From NCBI RefSeq assembly GCF_000525995.1, contig NZ_AODL01000004.1, positions 62,001 through 126,000 of the forward strand: a DNA stretch of 64,000 bases, in the 5' to 3' direction. Shown piece by piece: positions 10,556-19,862 of the stretch. Position numbers and translations under genes: made by a program. The notes under the pieces were generated by a model. The model was given only the letters and a program-made list of their open reading frames with translations, did no database searches and was not told where the DNA came from. The DNA comes from Paenilisteria riparia FSL S10-1204 (lineage in GTDB: Bacteria > Bacillota > Bacilli > Lactobacillales > Listeriaceae). Positions within the stretch are counted from its first letter, which is position 1. Each line of letters starts with the position of its first letter.

Positions 10556-11017
10556 ATGTTTAAAGAATTCAAAGCTTTTATTGCAAAAGGAAACGCACTT
10601 GCGATGGCCATCGGGATTGTAATAGGCGCCGCATTTACAAGTATTGTTAATTCGTTGGTTGATGACATTATTATGCCACCTTTAGGATTGCTTATTGGTA
10701 ATGTCGATTTTACTAATTTATTTTTAAGTTTGAATGGCACGCATTACGATACATTGAAAGCGGCACAGGATGCGGGTGCGCCAACAATTAATTATGGTTT
10801 ATTTATCAATAATGTTATCAGTTTTTTAATTGTTACGTTTTCTGTCTTTTTAATTGTTAAGCTTATATCGAAATACATGCCTCTGGAGCCGAAGCAACCA
10901 GCGACGAAAGAGTGTCCTTATTGTTTGTCATCCGTTCCTGAGAAGGCAACCAAATGTCTTCACTGTACATCGGAGCTAGTAGTTACAGAAGGAAATACAA
11001 TTGTTAATCAGGAATAG
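10556..11017 (+). CDS. mscL: Large-conductance mechanosensitive channel MscL with C-terminal zinc-ribbon-like tail
   Basis: Homopentameric channel that opens under membrane tension to release solutes in hypo-osmotic shock. The 153 residues contain the amphipathic start MFKEFKAFIAKGNAL, TM1 (AMAIGIVIGAAFTSIVNSLV), the conserved DDIIMPPLG, a periplasmic loop, and TM2 (INNVISFLIVTFSVFLIVKL). After the usual cytoplasmic bundle position there is an extra ECPYC...KCLHC segment (two CxxC pairs 11 residues apart), which looks like a small zinc ribbon. In L. monocytogenes mscL lies elsewhere as I recall; here it is inserted between yneA and the ynzC-type gene. Confidence 0.93.
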   Translation: MFKEFKAFIAKGNALAMAIGIVIGAAFTSIVNSLVDDIIMPPLGLLIGNVDFTNLFLSLNGTHYDTLKAAQDAGAPTINYGLFINNVISFLIVTFSVFLIVKLISKYMPLEPKQPATKECPYCLSSVPEKATKCLHCTSELVVTEGNTIVNQE

Positions 11018-11029
11018 GAGAGAAGTGTT

Positions 11030-11281
11030 GTGCTAGAAAAAGCAAAGATTGAACGTATTAATGAATTATCTCGTAAAAAGAAGGACGGAACAATAACCGC
11101 TGATGAGAAAGTAGAACAAGATATGCTACGTCAAGAATATATCAAGTCATTTCGTAGCCAAGTTCGAACAACCATTGAACATACGACATTTATTGATCCG
11201 AATGGTGATGATGTGACACCTGATAAGATTAAACGTAAGCGTGAAGAACGAAATAAGTTACAGCAAGAAAATAGTGAATGA
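11030..11281 (+). CDS. DUF896 (YnzC/UPF0291) protein
   Basis: Cytoplasmic 83-residue helical-hairpin protein of the DUF896 family, commonly found next to lexA-yneA in Bacilli. Recognised from AKIERINELSRKKKDGTITADE and LRQEYIKSFRSQVRTTIEHT. Some relatives belong to the SOS cluster in Bacillus (yneA-yneB-ynzC), but a biochemical role is not established. GTG 11030 is preceded by TAGGAGAGAA 7-10 bp upstream. It follows mscL by 12 bp and ends before a terminator, so yneA, mscL and this gene may share transcripts. Confidence 0.9.
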   Translation: MLEKAKIERINELSRKKKDGTITADEKVEQDMLRQEYIKSFRSQVRTTIEHTTFIDPNGDDVTPDKIKRKREERNKLQQENSE

Positions 11282-11303
11282 ATCATCTATAATTTAAAAA
11301 GAA

Positions 11304-11339
11304 TGTGTGGGGGCAAGTGTATTGTCCCCGCATTTTTCG
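11304..11339 (+). terminator. Terminator after the DUF896 gene
   Basis: GGGGCAA pairs with TTGTCCCC (one bulge) around a short loop, followed by GCATTTTTC. It separates the SOS cluster from tkt. Confidence 0.75.
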
Positions 11340-11464
11340 AGTTAAAACGAACAAAAACAATCAATTTAACACATTTTTAAACATAAATATGTTTTTTAGT
11401 TGTGAAAAATGTTAGAAAGGATTATTATAAATTGTAGTGACTAAAACAAGAGAGGATGTTTCAT

Positions 11465-13459
11465 TTGTTTGATAAAACTGATCAACTAGCAATAAATACT
11501 ATTCGAACATTATCAATCGACGCAATTCAAAAAGCTAACTCTGGCCACCCAGGGCTTCCAATGGGAGCTGCACCTATGGCGTACGCTTTATGGTCCAAAG
11601 TTTTAAAGGTTAATCCAGCCAACTCACATTGGTTTAATCGAGATCGCTTTGTGCTTTCGGCAGGTCATGGATCGATGTTACTTTACAGTCTGTTACATTT
11701 AAGTGGTTATAAATTAGGTATTGAGGATTTGAAAGAATTCCGCCAATGGGATAGCAAAACACCTGGGCACCCTGAGGTTCACCATACAGACGGCGTAGAT
11801 GCAACAACTGGTCCACTTGGTCAAGGGATTGCAATGGCTGTTGGTATGGCCATGGCAGAAAGACATTTAGAAGCAATGTATAATAAAGATGGTTTTCCAG
11901 TTGTAGATCATTACACATATGCACTATGCGGTGATGGAGACTTGATGGAAGGTGTTGCTTCTGAGGCGGCGTCTTTAGCAGGACACCAACAATTAGGTCG
12001 TTTGGTGCTTTTATATGATTCTAACGATATTTCACTTGATGGTGATTTGGATAAATCTTTTTCTGAAAGTGTTAAGCAGCGTTTTGAGTCTTACGGTTGG
12101 GAACATTTATTGGTAAAAGACGGTAATGATACAGCTGAAATTTTGGCGGCAATTGAAAAAGCGAAACAAAATACAACACAGCCAACGATGATTGAAGTGA
12201 AGACTGTTATTGGTTTTGGCGCTCCGAACGCAGGAACTAGCAAAGTTCATGGCGCTCCACTTGGCGCTGAAGGTGTGAAGGCAGCTAAAGCTGCATATGG
12301 TTGGGATTATGAAGAAGATTTCTACGTTCCAAGTGAAGTTTATGACCGCTTTAAAGAAACAATTGGAACTCGTGGTGCGCAAGAAGAAGCTGCTTGGAAT
12401 GATATGTTTGCTTCTTATAAAGAGAAATATCCTGAGCTAGCTGCACAATTAGAACTTAGCTTAAGTGGAGAACTTCCAGAAGGATGGGATAAAGATTTAC
12501 CATCTTATGGTGATAATCAATCACTTGCCAGTCGTGCTTCTAGTGGTGAAGTAATTAATGCCTTAGCAGCCAAGTTACCTCAATTATTTGGAGGATCGGC
12601 TGATTTAGCTGGATCAAACAATACAAATATTGCGACAGATGGCGAATTTACAAAAGAAACACCTGCAGATCGCAATATCTGGTTCGGTGTTCGTGAATTT
12701 GCAATGGGAGCTGCTTTGAATGGTATGGCACTTCATACAGGTCTTAAAGTGTACGGTGGAACATTCTTCGTATTCTCAGACTATTTGCGTGCAGCAATTC
12801 GTTTGTCAGCGATTCAACACTTGCCAGTAAACTATGTGTTAACGCATGATAGTATTGCTGTCGGAGAAGACGGTCCCACACATGAGCCTGTAGAACAAGT
12901 TGCATCACTTCGCGCAATGCCGGGTCTAACAGTACTTCGTCCAGCAGATGGTAACGAAGTCGTTGCAGCTTGGAAAATCGCGATTACATCGAATAATCGC
13001 CCAACAGCACTAGTGTTGACTCGTCAAAACTTGCCAACATTGCCAAACTCGGCAAAACTAGCAGAAGAAGGCGTGGCAAAAGGAGCATACGTCTTATCAC
13101 CAGCGAAAAAAGATGTCCCTGATGTGCTTCTTTTAGCGACGGGTTCTGAAGTGAACTTAGCTGTGAAAGCACAAGCAGAATTAGCGAAAGACGGTATTGA
13201 CGCATCTGTTGTTAGTATCCCATCGTTTGATTTGTTTGAACAACAATCAGCAGAGTATAAGGAAAGTGTTCTACCAAATGCTGTTCGTAAACGCGTGTCA
13301 ATTGAAATGGGTGCGACACTTGGTTGGGAACGTTATGTGGGGCTTGATGGCAAAACGATCGGTATCGATAAATTTGGCGCATCTGCACCAGGTAATACAA
13401 TTATTGAGAACTATGGCTTTACAGTTGAACATGTTGTGAAAACTGTAAAATCGTTATAA
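11465..13459 (+). CDS. tkt: Transketolase
   Basis: Thiamine-diphosphate enzyme of the non-oxidative pentose phosphate pathway, transferring two-carbon ketol units. The 664-residue product carries [24 protein letters not shown], the ThDP motif GDGDLMEG...[26 protein letters not shown] and [20 protein letters not shown] chose TTG 11465 ([19 protein letters not shown]) because AGAGGA at 11451-11456 is 8 bp before it; the in-frame ATG at 11456 overlaps that site. It sits between ynzC-type gene and yneF, as in other Bacilli, and has its own strong terminator. Confidence 0.96.
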   Translation: MFDKTDQLAINTIRTLSIDAIQKANSGHPGLPMGAAPMAYALWSKVLKVNPANSHWFNRDRFVLSAGHGSMLLYSLLHLSGYKLGIEDLKEFRQWDSKTPGHPEVHHTDGVDATTGPLGQGIAMAVGMAMAERHLEAMYNKDGFPVVDHYTYALCGDGDLMEGVASEAASLAGHQQLGRLVLLYDSNDISLDGDLDKSFSESVKQRFESYGWEHLLVKDGNDTAEILAAIEKAKQNTTQPTMIEVKTVIGFGAPNAGTSKVHGAPLGAEGVKAAKAAYGWDYEEDFYVPSEVYDRFKETIGTRGAQEEAAWNDMFASYKEKYPELAAQLELSLSGELPEGWDKDLPSYGDNQSLASRASSGEVINALAAKLPQLFGGSADLAGSNNTNIATDGEFTKETPADRNIWFGVREFAMGAALNGMALHTGLKVYGGTFFVFSDYLRAAIRLSAIQHLPVNYVLTHDSIAVGEDGPTHEPVEQVASLRAMPGLTVLRPADGNEVVAAWKIAITSNNRPTALVLTRQNLPTLPNSAKLAEEGVAKGAYVLSPAKKDVPDVLLLATGSEVNLAVKAQAELAKDGIDASVVSIPSFDLFEQQSAEYKESVLPNAVRKRVSIEMGATLGWERYVGLDGKTIGIDKFGASAPGNTIIENYGFTVEHVVKTVKSL

Positions 13460-13480
13460 TCAGCAGATAAAGATAAAATG

Positions 13481-13526
13481 GCGCGGGACGGCTAGTTTGA
13501 CTAGTGCAGTTCCGCGTTTTTTTTTG
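13481..13526 (+). terminator. Terminator after tkt
   Basis: CGCGG..AC pairs with GTTCCGCG, with an inner CTAGT/ACTAG stem, followed by nine or more T. Strong intrinsic terminator. Confidence 0.9.
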
Positions 13527-13548
13527 TAAAGAAAATGCGTAATGAGGA

Positions 13549-13577
13549 TTGTACAAATAAGTCGTTGGTGGTATAAT
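13549..13577 (+). promoter_or_regulatory. Promoter upstream of yneF
   Basis: TTGTAC at 13549-13554 and TATAAT at 13572-13577, 17-bp spacer, giving a leader of roughly 110 nt. Confidence 0.65.
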
Positions 13578-13694
13578 GAGGCAGTTGTGTTTTTTAAACT
13601 TTTATTGGTCTCGAATGTGGAAAAACTATTGTTTTGACCTGATAAATCAAGTACAATAAGAGGGATAGATAGTTTCGAGGAGGAGAAAGAGAAT

Positions 13695-13934
13695 ATGTTG
13701 TGGTATATACTTATCGGCGTACTTTGCTTGCTTGCAGGTTTAGCGCTTGGATTCTTTATTGCAAGACGTTACATGATGACGTATCTGAAGAAGAACCCGC
13801 CAATTAACGAACAAATGTTGCAAATGATGATGGCCCAAATGGGAATGAAACCATCGCAAAAGAAAATTAATCAAATGATGAATGCAATGGGTAAACAACA
13901 AGAAAAAGAAGCGAAGACTAAGAAGAAAAAATAA
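13695..13934 (+). CDS. yneF: YneF family membrane protein
   Basis: Small protein of 79 residues of the UPF0154/YneF family. One N-terminal membrane helix ([23 protein letters not shown]) is followed by the conserved [31 protein letters not shown] segment and a Lys-rich end. The function is not established, but the gene is found next to tkt across Bacilli. Ribosome-binding site GAGGAGAAAGAG precedes ATG 13695. Confidence 0.93.
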   Translation: MLWYILIGVLCLLAGLALGFFIARRYMMTYLKKNPPINEQMLQMMMAQMGMKPSQKKINQMMNAMGKQQEKEAKTKKKK

Positions 13935-14136
13935 TGAAATAGGGCTTCATTGCACTGATTCGTTTTTGTAATAATAGTCGTGTAAGTTCTTTGACTGACC
14001 GCACGCTCTGATTTTACGTGGTGATACGTAATTTTGGAGGGTGTTTTTTTGTGTTGTGAAAGACTTGGTAGGAGCTTATCTAAGGTGTGCGTGATAAAAT
14101 GGACAAATATATGAAAAACTGCTTGGAGGCGATGGA

Positions 14137-15319
14137 ATGAATGAGAAGTTGAAGCGTGAAGTGAAGCGGAATGAGGAAAGAATGATTGCTTTTCGAAGGG
14201 ATTTACATAGGCATCCGGAGTTGTCGTGGCAGGAAATTCGGACGACGAATCGTGTGGTAGAGGAATTGGGACGGATTGGATTGGAATGTCGACGGATGGA
14301 GCCAACGGGTGTTGTGGCGGAATTGGTTGGTGGGAAGCCGGGCAAGGTGGTGGCTTTGCGTGCGGATATGGATGCGTTGCCAGTGATGGAGCTTAGTGAG
14401 ACATTGGCGTATAAATCGAAAAATGAGGGGAAAATGCATGCGTGTGGGCATGATGCGCATACAGCGATGTTGTTGAACGCTGCGGAGGCGCTAGTTTCGG
14501 TGAAAGATCAGATATGTGGGACGGTGCGCTTTATTTTTCAGCCGGCTGAAGAGATTACGGAAGGCGCAGAGGCGATGATTGAGCAGGGTGTGATGACGGG
14601 TGTGGATAATGTGTTCGGGATTCATATTTGGTCGCAAATGCCGATGAATACGATTTCGTGTAATGTGGGCCCGGTTTTTGCATCGGCGGATGTTGTGGAA
14701 GTGCATTTTACGGGACGGGGAGGTCATGGTGCGATGCCACATGCGTGTGTGGATGCTTCGGTTGTTGCTTCGGCTTTTGTGATGGGCGCGCAGGCACTTG
14801 TTTCGCGGGAAACGGATCCACTGGAACCGGCAGGTTTTTACGGTTGGTCGAATGGATGTTGGGACGCGCTATAATGTGATTGCGGAGCATGCTGTTTTGG
14901 AAGGAACGGTACGCGCATTTAACCCGCAAGTTCGTGAAAACTTGGAGCAGGCGATTCGTCGGTATGCAGAACATGTGGCGGCTATGTATGGTGCGACGGC
15001 GGATGTGACGTATCGATATGGGACACATGCTGTGGTTAATGAGGCGGATAGTGCGATGTTAGCGCAGCGTGTTGTGACAGATAGTTTTGGCAGTGATGTG
15101 TTGTTTTCTGATCGACCAACGACGGCGGGCGAGGATTTTAGTTATTATTTGCAAGATACGCCGGGATGCTTCGCGCTTGTCGGTTCGGGGAATGCTGAAA
15201 AAGATACGGAATGGGCGCATCACCATGGGCGTTTTAATGTGGATGAGGATGCGATGGTTCTGGGCGCAGAGCTTTATGCGCAATATGCGTTTGCGTATTT
15301 GACGGAGAATCCTTTTTAA
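14137..15319 (+). CDS. M20 family amidohydrolase/peptidase, interrupted by a +1 frameshift
   Basis: Metallo-amidohydrolase of the M20D class (hippurate hydrolase, N-acyl-amino-acid deacetylase relatives) that would remove acyl groups from amino acids or related amides. The first part (14137 to about 14833) has LHRHPELSWQE, ALRADMDALPV and HACGHDAHTAML, with metal ligands intact. Frame is lost at GG 14833-14834 and continues from VFTVGRMDVGTRYNV to 15319, including TTAGEDFSYY. Deleting one base gives 393 residues, the normal length. The insertion is probably a sequence error, though a real pseudogene cannot be excluded. The substrate is unknown. Codon usage is G/T rich with frequent gcg and ttg, like the downstream ABC genes. 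Confidence 0.82.
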
Positions 15320-15349
15320 GGGTTCTTTGTCTGTGAATTTACAATTTAC

Positions 15350-15378
15350 TTGAATCTTTTAAAGAAATCGGTTACACT
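15350..15378 (+). promoter_or_regulatory. Promoter of the ABC-exporter leader
   Basis: TTGAAT at 15350-15355, 17-bp spacer, TACACT at 15373-15378, about 38 bp before the leader ORF. A 9-bp hairpin with a U/G pair at 15306-15326 just upstream may end the M20 transcript. Confidence 0.6.
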
Positions 15379-15415
15379 AGTTTCTGTAAACAAATTCGAA
15401 AAGGAGGTAAGGACG

Positions 15416-15514
15416 ATGAAGAAGATAATTGGATTTGATGTGAAGACCATTATTGTAGGGAAGGACCGTTTTTCAGCGTCCATTATATCGAGGGAGATGT
15501 GCACGTTTATTTAA
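15416..15514 (+). CDS. Putative 32-residue leader peptide (bmrB-like)
   Basis: ATG 15416 has an excellent AAGGAGG 8 bp upstream and opens a 32-codon frame (MKKIIGFDVKTIIVGKD...) that ends at TAA 15512-15514. The peptide matches no protein I recognise. Its value lies in position: codons 21-26 contain the 5' arm of an antiterminator that competes with the terminator just downstream, and the ABC genes follow. This is the arrangement of B. subtilis bmrB, whose translation controls bmrCD read-through. It is too short for routine gene calling. Confidence 0.65.
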   Translation: MKKIIGFDVKTIIVGKDRFSASIISREMCTFI

Positions 15515-15590
15515 GGGACTCCTACGGCTTAAATTCGATATAGATTTCCAAACAGTAATGGACAAAGCAAGATGTGTCCGTTATTTTTTA
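15478..15590 (+). promoter_or_regulatory. Attenuator: competing antiterminator and terminator before the ABC exporter
   Basis: Terminator: AATGGACA (15557-15564) pairs with TGTCCGTT (15575-15582; one G-U) around a 10-nt loop, then ATTTTTT. Antiterminator: GTCCATTA (15478-15485, inside the leader ORF) is the exact reverse complement of TAATGGAC (15556-15563), which takes the terminator's 5' arm. Nested pairs TATCGA/TCGATA (15486-15491 with 15535-15540) and ATTTAAG/CTTAAAT (15509-15515 with 15528-15534) would support it. A ribosome finishing the leader would mask 15478-15491 and favour termination; one stalled early by an antibiotic would leave it free and allow read-through. Confidence 0.7.
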
Positions 15591-15635
15591 TGTCCAAATT
15601 AGGAAAAAATGGTTTTTAAAGGAGGGTTTGGCGAA

Positions 15636-17402
15636 ATGAAGATTTATAAGGAGTTGGGCTGGTTTTTTAAAGAGCAGAAACGGTCGTATATTGTCGGGGT
15701 TTCTTTGTTGTTTATGATTACTTTGCTTCAACTGGTGCCACCGAAAATTATTGGGATGACGGTGGATGCGGTAACAAAAGACACGTTAACGAAAAATCAG
15801 TTGCTGATGTGGATGGGAATTTTATTAGGTGCAGCATTATTTGCTTATGTTGCACGTTATTTTTGGCGAATGATGATTTTTGGATCGGATAATAAGTTAC
15901 AGCGGAAATTGCGGTTACGGTTGTTTGAACATTTGTCGAAGATGTCGCCGTTTTTCTTTCAGCGATATCGGACGGGAGATTTGATGGCACACGCGACGAA
16001 TGATATTTCGGCGATTCAACAAGTGGCTGGGTTTGGTGTGCTGACGCTTTGTGATTCTATTTTGACGGGAAGTACGGTTATTTTGACGATGGCGATTACG
16101 ATTGACTGGCGCTTGACGTTGATTGCGCTTATTCCGATGCCGTTCATGGTGTGGGGAAGTTCAGTGCTTGGTCGGAAGTTGCATGATCGTTTTCATAATG
16201 CGCAGGCGGAATTTTCGAAGCTGAATGATAAGACGCAGGAGAGTTTGTCGGGAATTAAGGTGACAAAAACGTTCGGACAGGAACGGGAGGATATCGAGGA
16301 TTTTAGGAAGCAGACGGAGGAAGTTGTTGGCGTAAACGTGAAGGTCGCCAAATTGGATGCGATGTTTGATCCGATGATTTCCATTATTGTTGGTGTTTCG
16401 TTTGTTTTGGCGCTTGGTTTTGGCTCGAAATTCGTGATGGATGGAACGCTGACCATTGGGCAAGTCATTGCTTTTTCCAATTATTTGTTCTTGCTAATTT
16501 GGCCGATGCTGGCTTTTGGTTTCTTGTTTAATGTGATTCAGCGCGGGAATGCTTCGTATGATCGCTTGAATAAATTGCTGAATGAACCAGAAGAAGTACG
16601 TGATGAGCAAGGTGCGCTGGATGATGTACCAAAGGGAGCGATTGATTTTGACTTGAAAGCTTTTACGTATCCTGATGAAGAGAAGCCCGTTTTGGAGGAT
16701 GTTGCGTTTCAGTTGCTAGCTGGTGGTACGCTAGGCATTGTCGGTCGGACTGGATCAGGGAAGACAACATTGCTCAAACTGTTGATGCGAGAATATGATG
16801 TGTACGATGGTACGATTCGGTTTGATAAAGAAGTGATTCAACGGTATACGGTGCGTGGGTTGCGAAAAGCGATTGGTTATGTGCCGCAAGATCAATTTTT
16901 GTTCTCGACGACGGTTCGAGAAAATATTCGTTTTGGAAATCCGGAGTTGCCACAAGATGAGGTGGAGCGGATTGCGGAAATGGTCTCAGTGCATGAAGAT
17001 ATTATGGATTTCACAGATGGTTATGATACAGTTGTCGGCGAGCGTGGCGTTTCGCTTTCAGGTGGTCAAAAACAACGACTGGCGATTGCTAGGGCGCTAA
17101 TCATGAATCCGGAATTGCTTATTTTAGATGATGCGTTGTCGGCTGTGGATGCGAAGACGGAAGAAAAGATTTTGAAAAATTTGAAAGAGAATCGTGCGGA
17201 TAAAACAACGATTATTAGTGCGCACCGGCTTAGTTCGGTGGAACATGCGAATTTGATTGTTGTAATTGATAAGGGAAGAATTGTGGAACGCGGGACACAT
17301 GCGGAATTGATGGCGCATGATGGCTGGTATGCAGAAATGTTCCATAATCAACAACTAGAGGAGTTCATTGAGGCTGGAGGTGAGACGAATGGAACCGAAT
17401 AA
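15636..17402 (+). CDS. ABC exporter half-transporter, BmrC-like (degenerate ATPase site)
   Basis: Membrane ABC exporter subunit of 588 residues with an N-terminal six-helix domain and a C-terminal nucleotide-binding domain. Walker A GRTGSGKTT lies near residue 369, signature LSGGQKQR near 474 and Walker B LLILDDALSAVD near 497. The Asp after the Walker B Asp (DD rather than DE) replaces the catalytic Glu, as in BmrC/YheI of B. subtilis, so this subunit forms the non-hydrolytic site of a heterodimer. ATG 15636 has AAAGGAGGG upstream; the frame is open back to 15609. The 14-bp overlap with the next gene shows coupling. Probable role: drug or toxic-compound efflux. Confidence 0.9.
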   Translation: MKIYKELGWFFKEQKRSYIVGVSLLFMITLLQLVPPKIIGMTVDAVTKDTLTKNQLLMWMGILLGAALFAYVARYFWRMMIFGSDNKLQRKLRLRLFEHLSKMSPFFFQRYRTGDLMAHATNDISAIQQVAGFGVLTLCDSILTGSTVILTMAITIDWRLTLIALIPMPFMVWGSSVLGRKLHDRFHNAQAEFSKLNDKTQESLSGIKVTKTFGQEREDIEDFRKQTEEVVGVNVKVAKLDAMFDPMISIIVGVSFVLALGFGSKFVMDGTLTIGQVIAFSNYLFLLIWPMLAFGFLFNVIQRGNASYDRLNKLLNEPEEVRDEQGALDDVPKGAIDFDLKAFTYPDEEKPVLEDVAFQLLAGGTLGIVGRTGSGKTTLLKLLMREYDVYDGTIRFDKEVIQRYTVRGLRKAIGYVPQDQFLFSTTVRENIRFGNPELPQDEVERIAEMVSVHEDIMDFTDGYDTVVGERGVSLSGGQKQRLAIARALIMNPELLILDDALSAVDAKTEEKILKNLKENRADKTTIISAHRLSSVEHANLIVVIDKGRIVERGTHAELMAHDGWYAEMFHNQQLEEFIEAGGETNGTE

Positions 17403-19188
17403 TGAAGAAATGCTAACGATGGACGGGAAAGAACATCGCGCGGTATTAAAACGTTTGTTTAGTTATACGAAATACCATGTGCCGGCGCTGATTGTGACGA
17501 TATTCCTCGTCTTACTTGTGACGCTAGCCGATGTATTTCTACCGATTATTATTAAAAAATTCTTGGATGATTATTTGACGCCACTTTATTTTGCTGCTGG
17601 ACCAATTTTAATGCTCGCGTCGGGCTATATTGGTTTAACGATTGGGCGCTCGGTTGTGTGGTACTTCCAACTTGTCTTATTCCAAAAAATTGCGTTACGC
17701 ATTGTGCAACGGATTCGGATTGATATTTTTAGTAAATTACAAACGATGGGGATGCGCTATTTTGACCAAACGCCTGCAGGGAGTCTTGTTTCGCGGGTAA
17801 CGAATGATACGGAAGCAATAAAGGACATGTTTATTAATGTGCTAGGAACAGCGATTCAGAGCTTGTTTATGCTTATAGGGATTTATTCAGCGATGTTTGT
17901 ACTGGATGCGCAATTGGCGTCGTATAGCTTGTTGATTTTTCCACTAACGGTGTTGATTATTATTGTGTACCGCAAGTATAGTTCACAGTTTTACAGGGCA
18001 AAGCGGGAGAAGCTGAGTCAACTGAATGCGAAGATTGCCGAGTCGATTTCTGGTATGTCGATTGTGCAGCAGTTTAATCAGGAGAAACGCCTGATTCGTG
18101 AGTTTGAATCGATTAATAAAGACTACTATGATGTTGGTATGAAAAACATTAGATTTAATGCGTTGTTGCTCGGCCCTGCAATTGATTTGATTTATTCGCT
18201 TGCAGTGGTGCTGATTCTTAGTTTTTTTGGGATTCAGTCGTTCTCGGGAGCCGTTGCTATTGGTACGATTTTTGCGTTCGTTAGTTATTTTGACCGCTTT
18301 TTAGAGGCGATTTATAACATTATGGAGCGCTTGGCGATGTATCAAGAGGCAATTACGGCGGCTTCGCGTGTATTCCGGATTATGGATGGCACAGAGCTTG
18401 CGCCAGAACAAGATGCAAAAGATAATTTAACCATCAAAAATGCAAAAATTGAATTTAAAGATGTTACGTTTTCGTATGATGGACAAAAAGATGTGCTGAA
18501 AAATATTTCGTTTACAGTTGAGTCTGGGCAAACTGTCGCGCTTGTCGGTCATACTGGAAGTGGGAAAAGTTCGATTATTAATTTGATGATGCGCTTTTAT
18601 GAATTTGAAAAAGGCGAGATTTTGATTGATGGAGAGTCGATTAAGCGGTATCCGATAGAGGAATTGCGTGCGAAGACCGGGCTTGTTTTGCAGGATAGTT
18701 TTATGTTTTATGGGACAATTAAGGACAATATTCGATTGCATAATCGGCTGATTAGCGATAAGGAAATCGTGGAAGCAGCACAGTTTGTACAGGCGGACCG
18801 GTTTATTAATACGCTGGCAGATAAATATGACCATAAAGTAATTGAGCGTGGGGCTTCGTTTTCTAGTGGGCAGCGGCAATTGATTTCGTTTGCGCGGACG
18901 GTTGTAACGAATCCGCAAATTCTTGTATTGGATGAGGCGACAGCGAATATTGATACGGAGACGGAGAGCTTGATTCAAACGGGTTTGCGGAATATGCGAC
19001 AAGGTCGAACGACGATTGCGATTGCACACCGATTATCAACGATTAAAGATGCTGATTTAATTTTAGTGCTTAGTAAGGGAAATATTATTGAGCGCGGGAC
19101 ACATGAAGAACTGCTGGAACATGGCGGTGTCTATCATTCGATGTATCAATTACAAAACAGTGGAATGGATTTAGAAGACATTGGCTAA
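17389..19188 (+). CDS. ABC exporter half-transporter, BmrD-like
   Basis: Partner of the preceding subunit: 599 residues, six-helix membrane domain plus nucleotide-binding domain. Walker A GHTGSGKSS lies near residue 386. Walker B LVLDEATANIDTETE keeps the catalytic Glu, but the signature is FSSGQRQ instead of LSGGQ. In heterodimeric exporters the degenerate site combines the partner's altered Walker B with this altered signature, which is exactly the combination seen. ATG 17389 follows GGAGGTGA at 8 bp and overlaps the end of the first gene. Likely expressed only when the upstream attenuator reads through. Confidence 0.9.
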   Translation: MEPNNEEMLTMDGKEHRAVLKRLFSYTKYHVPALIVTIFLVLLVTLADVFLPIIIKKFLDDYLTPLYFAAGPILMLASGYIGLTIGRSVVWYFQLVLFQKIALRIVQRIRIDIFSKLQTMGMRYFDQTPAGSLVSRVTNDTEAIKDMFINVLGTAIQSLFMLIGIYSAMFVLDAQLASYSLLIFPLTVLIIIVYRKYSSQFYRAKREKLSQLNAKIAESISGMSIVQQFNQEKRLIREFESINKDYYDVGMKNIRFNALLLGPAIDLIYSLAVVLILSFFGIQSFSGAVAIGTIFAFVSYFDRFLEAIYNIMERLAMYQEAITAASRVFRIMDGTELAPEQDAKDNLTIKNAKIEFKDVTFSYDGQKDVLKNISFTVESGQTVALVGHTGSGKSSIINLMMRFYEFEKGEILIDGESIKRYPIEELRAKTGLVLQDSFMFYGTIKDNIRLHNRLISDKEIVEAAQFVQADRFINTLADKYDHKVIERGASFSSGQRQLISFARTVVTNPQILVLDEATANIDTETESLIQTGLRNMRQGRTTIAIAHRLSTIKDADLILVLSKGNIIERGTHEELLEHGGVYHSMYQLQNSGMDLEDIG

Positions 19189-19266
19189 ACGGTCAAAAAG
19201 GTTGTTTTTCTTCTAAAAAAGTTTATAATGAGGCAAGAAACATGCTGAAATTAGGAGGAAGAGACA

Positions 19267-19746
19267 GTGTCATTTATTTTATCAATTATTATTACGCTTG
19301 TTTTTGGTGTGGGGATTATTTTAATTCGGATGAAGGCGTCGAAAGAACCGGCGTCCGTGAAGAAAATTATTATTCCTCCGATTATGATGAGCACGGGGGC
19401 GTTAATGTTTGTGATTCCGTATTTCCGTGTATCACCGGGTGGGATTTTAGAAGCTGTTATTATGGGGCTGGTTTTCTCGCTGATTTTAATTTGGACAACA
19501 CGATTTGAAATTAGGCATCAATATGTCTTTATTAAACGGACGAAATCATTTCCAGTCATTTTGCTAAGCTTATTACTCATTCGATTAGGAATTAAATATT
19601 GGATTAGTGGTTCTGTAGATGTTGGTGAGTTATCGGGAATGTTCTGGATACTAGCTTTTGCGATGATTGTCCCGTGGCGTATCGCGATGTATTTCCAATA
19701 TAAAAATGTGGCACAAAAGTTGGAACAAACAGAAGAAGCCTCGTGA
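19267..19746 (+). CDS. CcdC-like (DUF1453) membrane protein
   Basis: Integral membrane protein of 159 residues with four to five hydrophobic segments (FILSIIITLVFGVGIILI at the N-terminus). It resembles the CcdC/YneJ family, a membrane protein encoded near cytochrome c biogenesis genes in Bacillus; the function is not settled. Recognised from RMKASKEP...KIIIPPIMMSTGALMF, VSPGGILEA and FEIRHQYVFIKRTKSF. The start is GTG 19267 after AGGAGGAAGAGACA. A -10 box TATAAT at about 19224-19229 suggests its own promoter, independent of the ABC genes. Confidence 0.75.
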   Translation: MSFILSIIITLVFGVGIILIRMKASKEPASVKKIIIPPIMMSTGALMFVIPYFRVSPGGILEAVIMGLVFSLILIWTTRFEIRHQYVFIKRTKSFPVILLSLLLIRLGIKYWISGSVDVGELSGMFWILAFAMIVPWRIAMYFQYKNVAQKLEQTEEAS

Positions 19747-19770
19747 TAAGCAAGGAGCATATTTCTTTTG

Positions 19771-19808
19771 TGAAAACGGTTGAAATATTGCTGTAACGTA
19801 GATATAAT
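19771..19808 (+). promoter_or_regulatory. Promoter of the first lipoprotein with an overlapping cre-like site
   Basis: TTGAAA at 19780-19785 and TATAAT at 19803-19808 with a 17-bp spacer. TGAAAACGGTTGAA at 19771-19784 resembles the catabolite-responsive element bound by CcpA and overlaps the -35, so carbon-catabolite control is possible. The promoter is solid; the cre call is tentative. Confidence 0.7.
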
Positions 19809-19862
19809 GAATAAGGTTGCACATATTAGGCAACAGGTATAACAAAAAGAGGAGGGTTTTAT

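Noticed and set aside
18427-19029. 200-residue minus-strand frame inside the second ABC gene
   Set aside because: Lies wholly inside the nucleotide-binding domain coding sequence; shadow frame.
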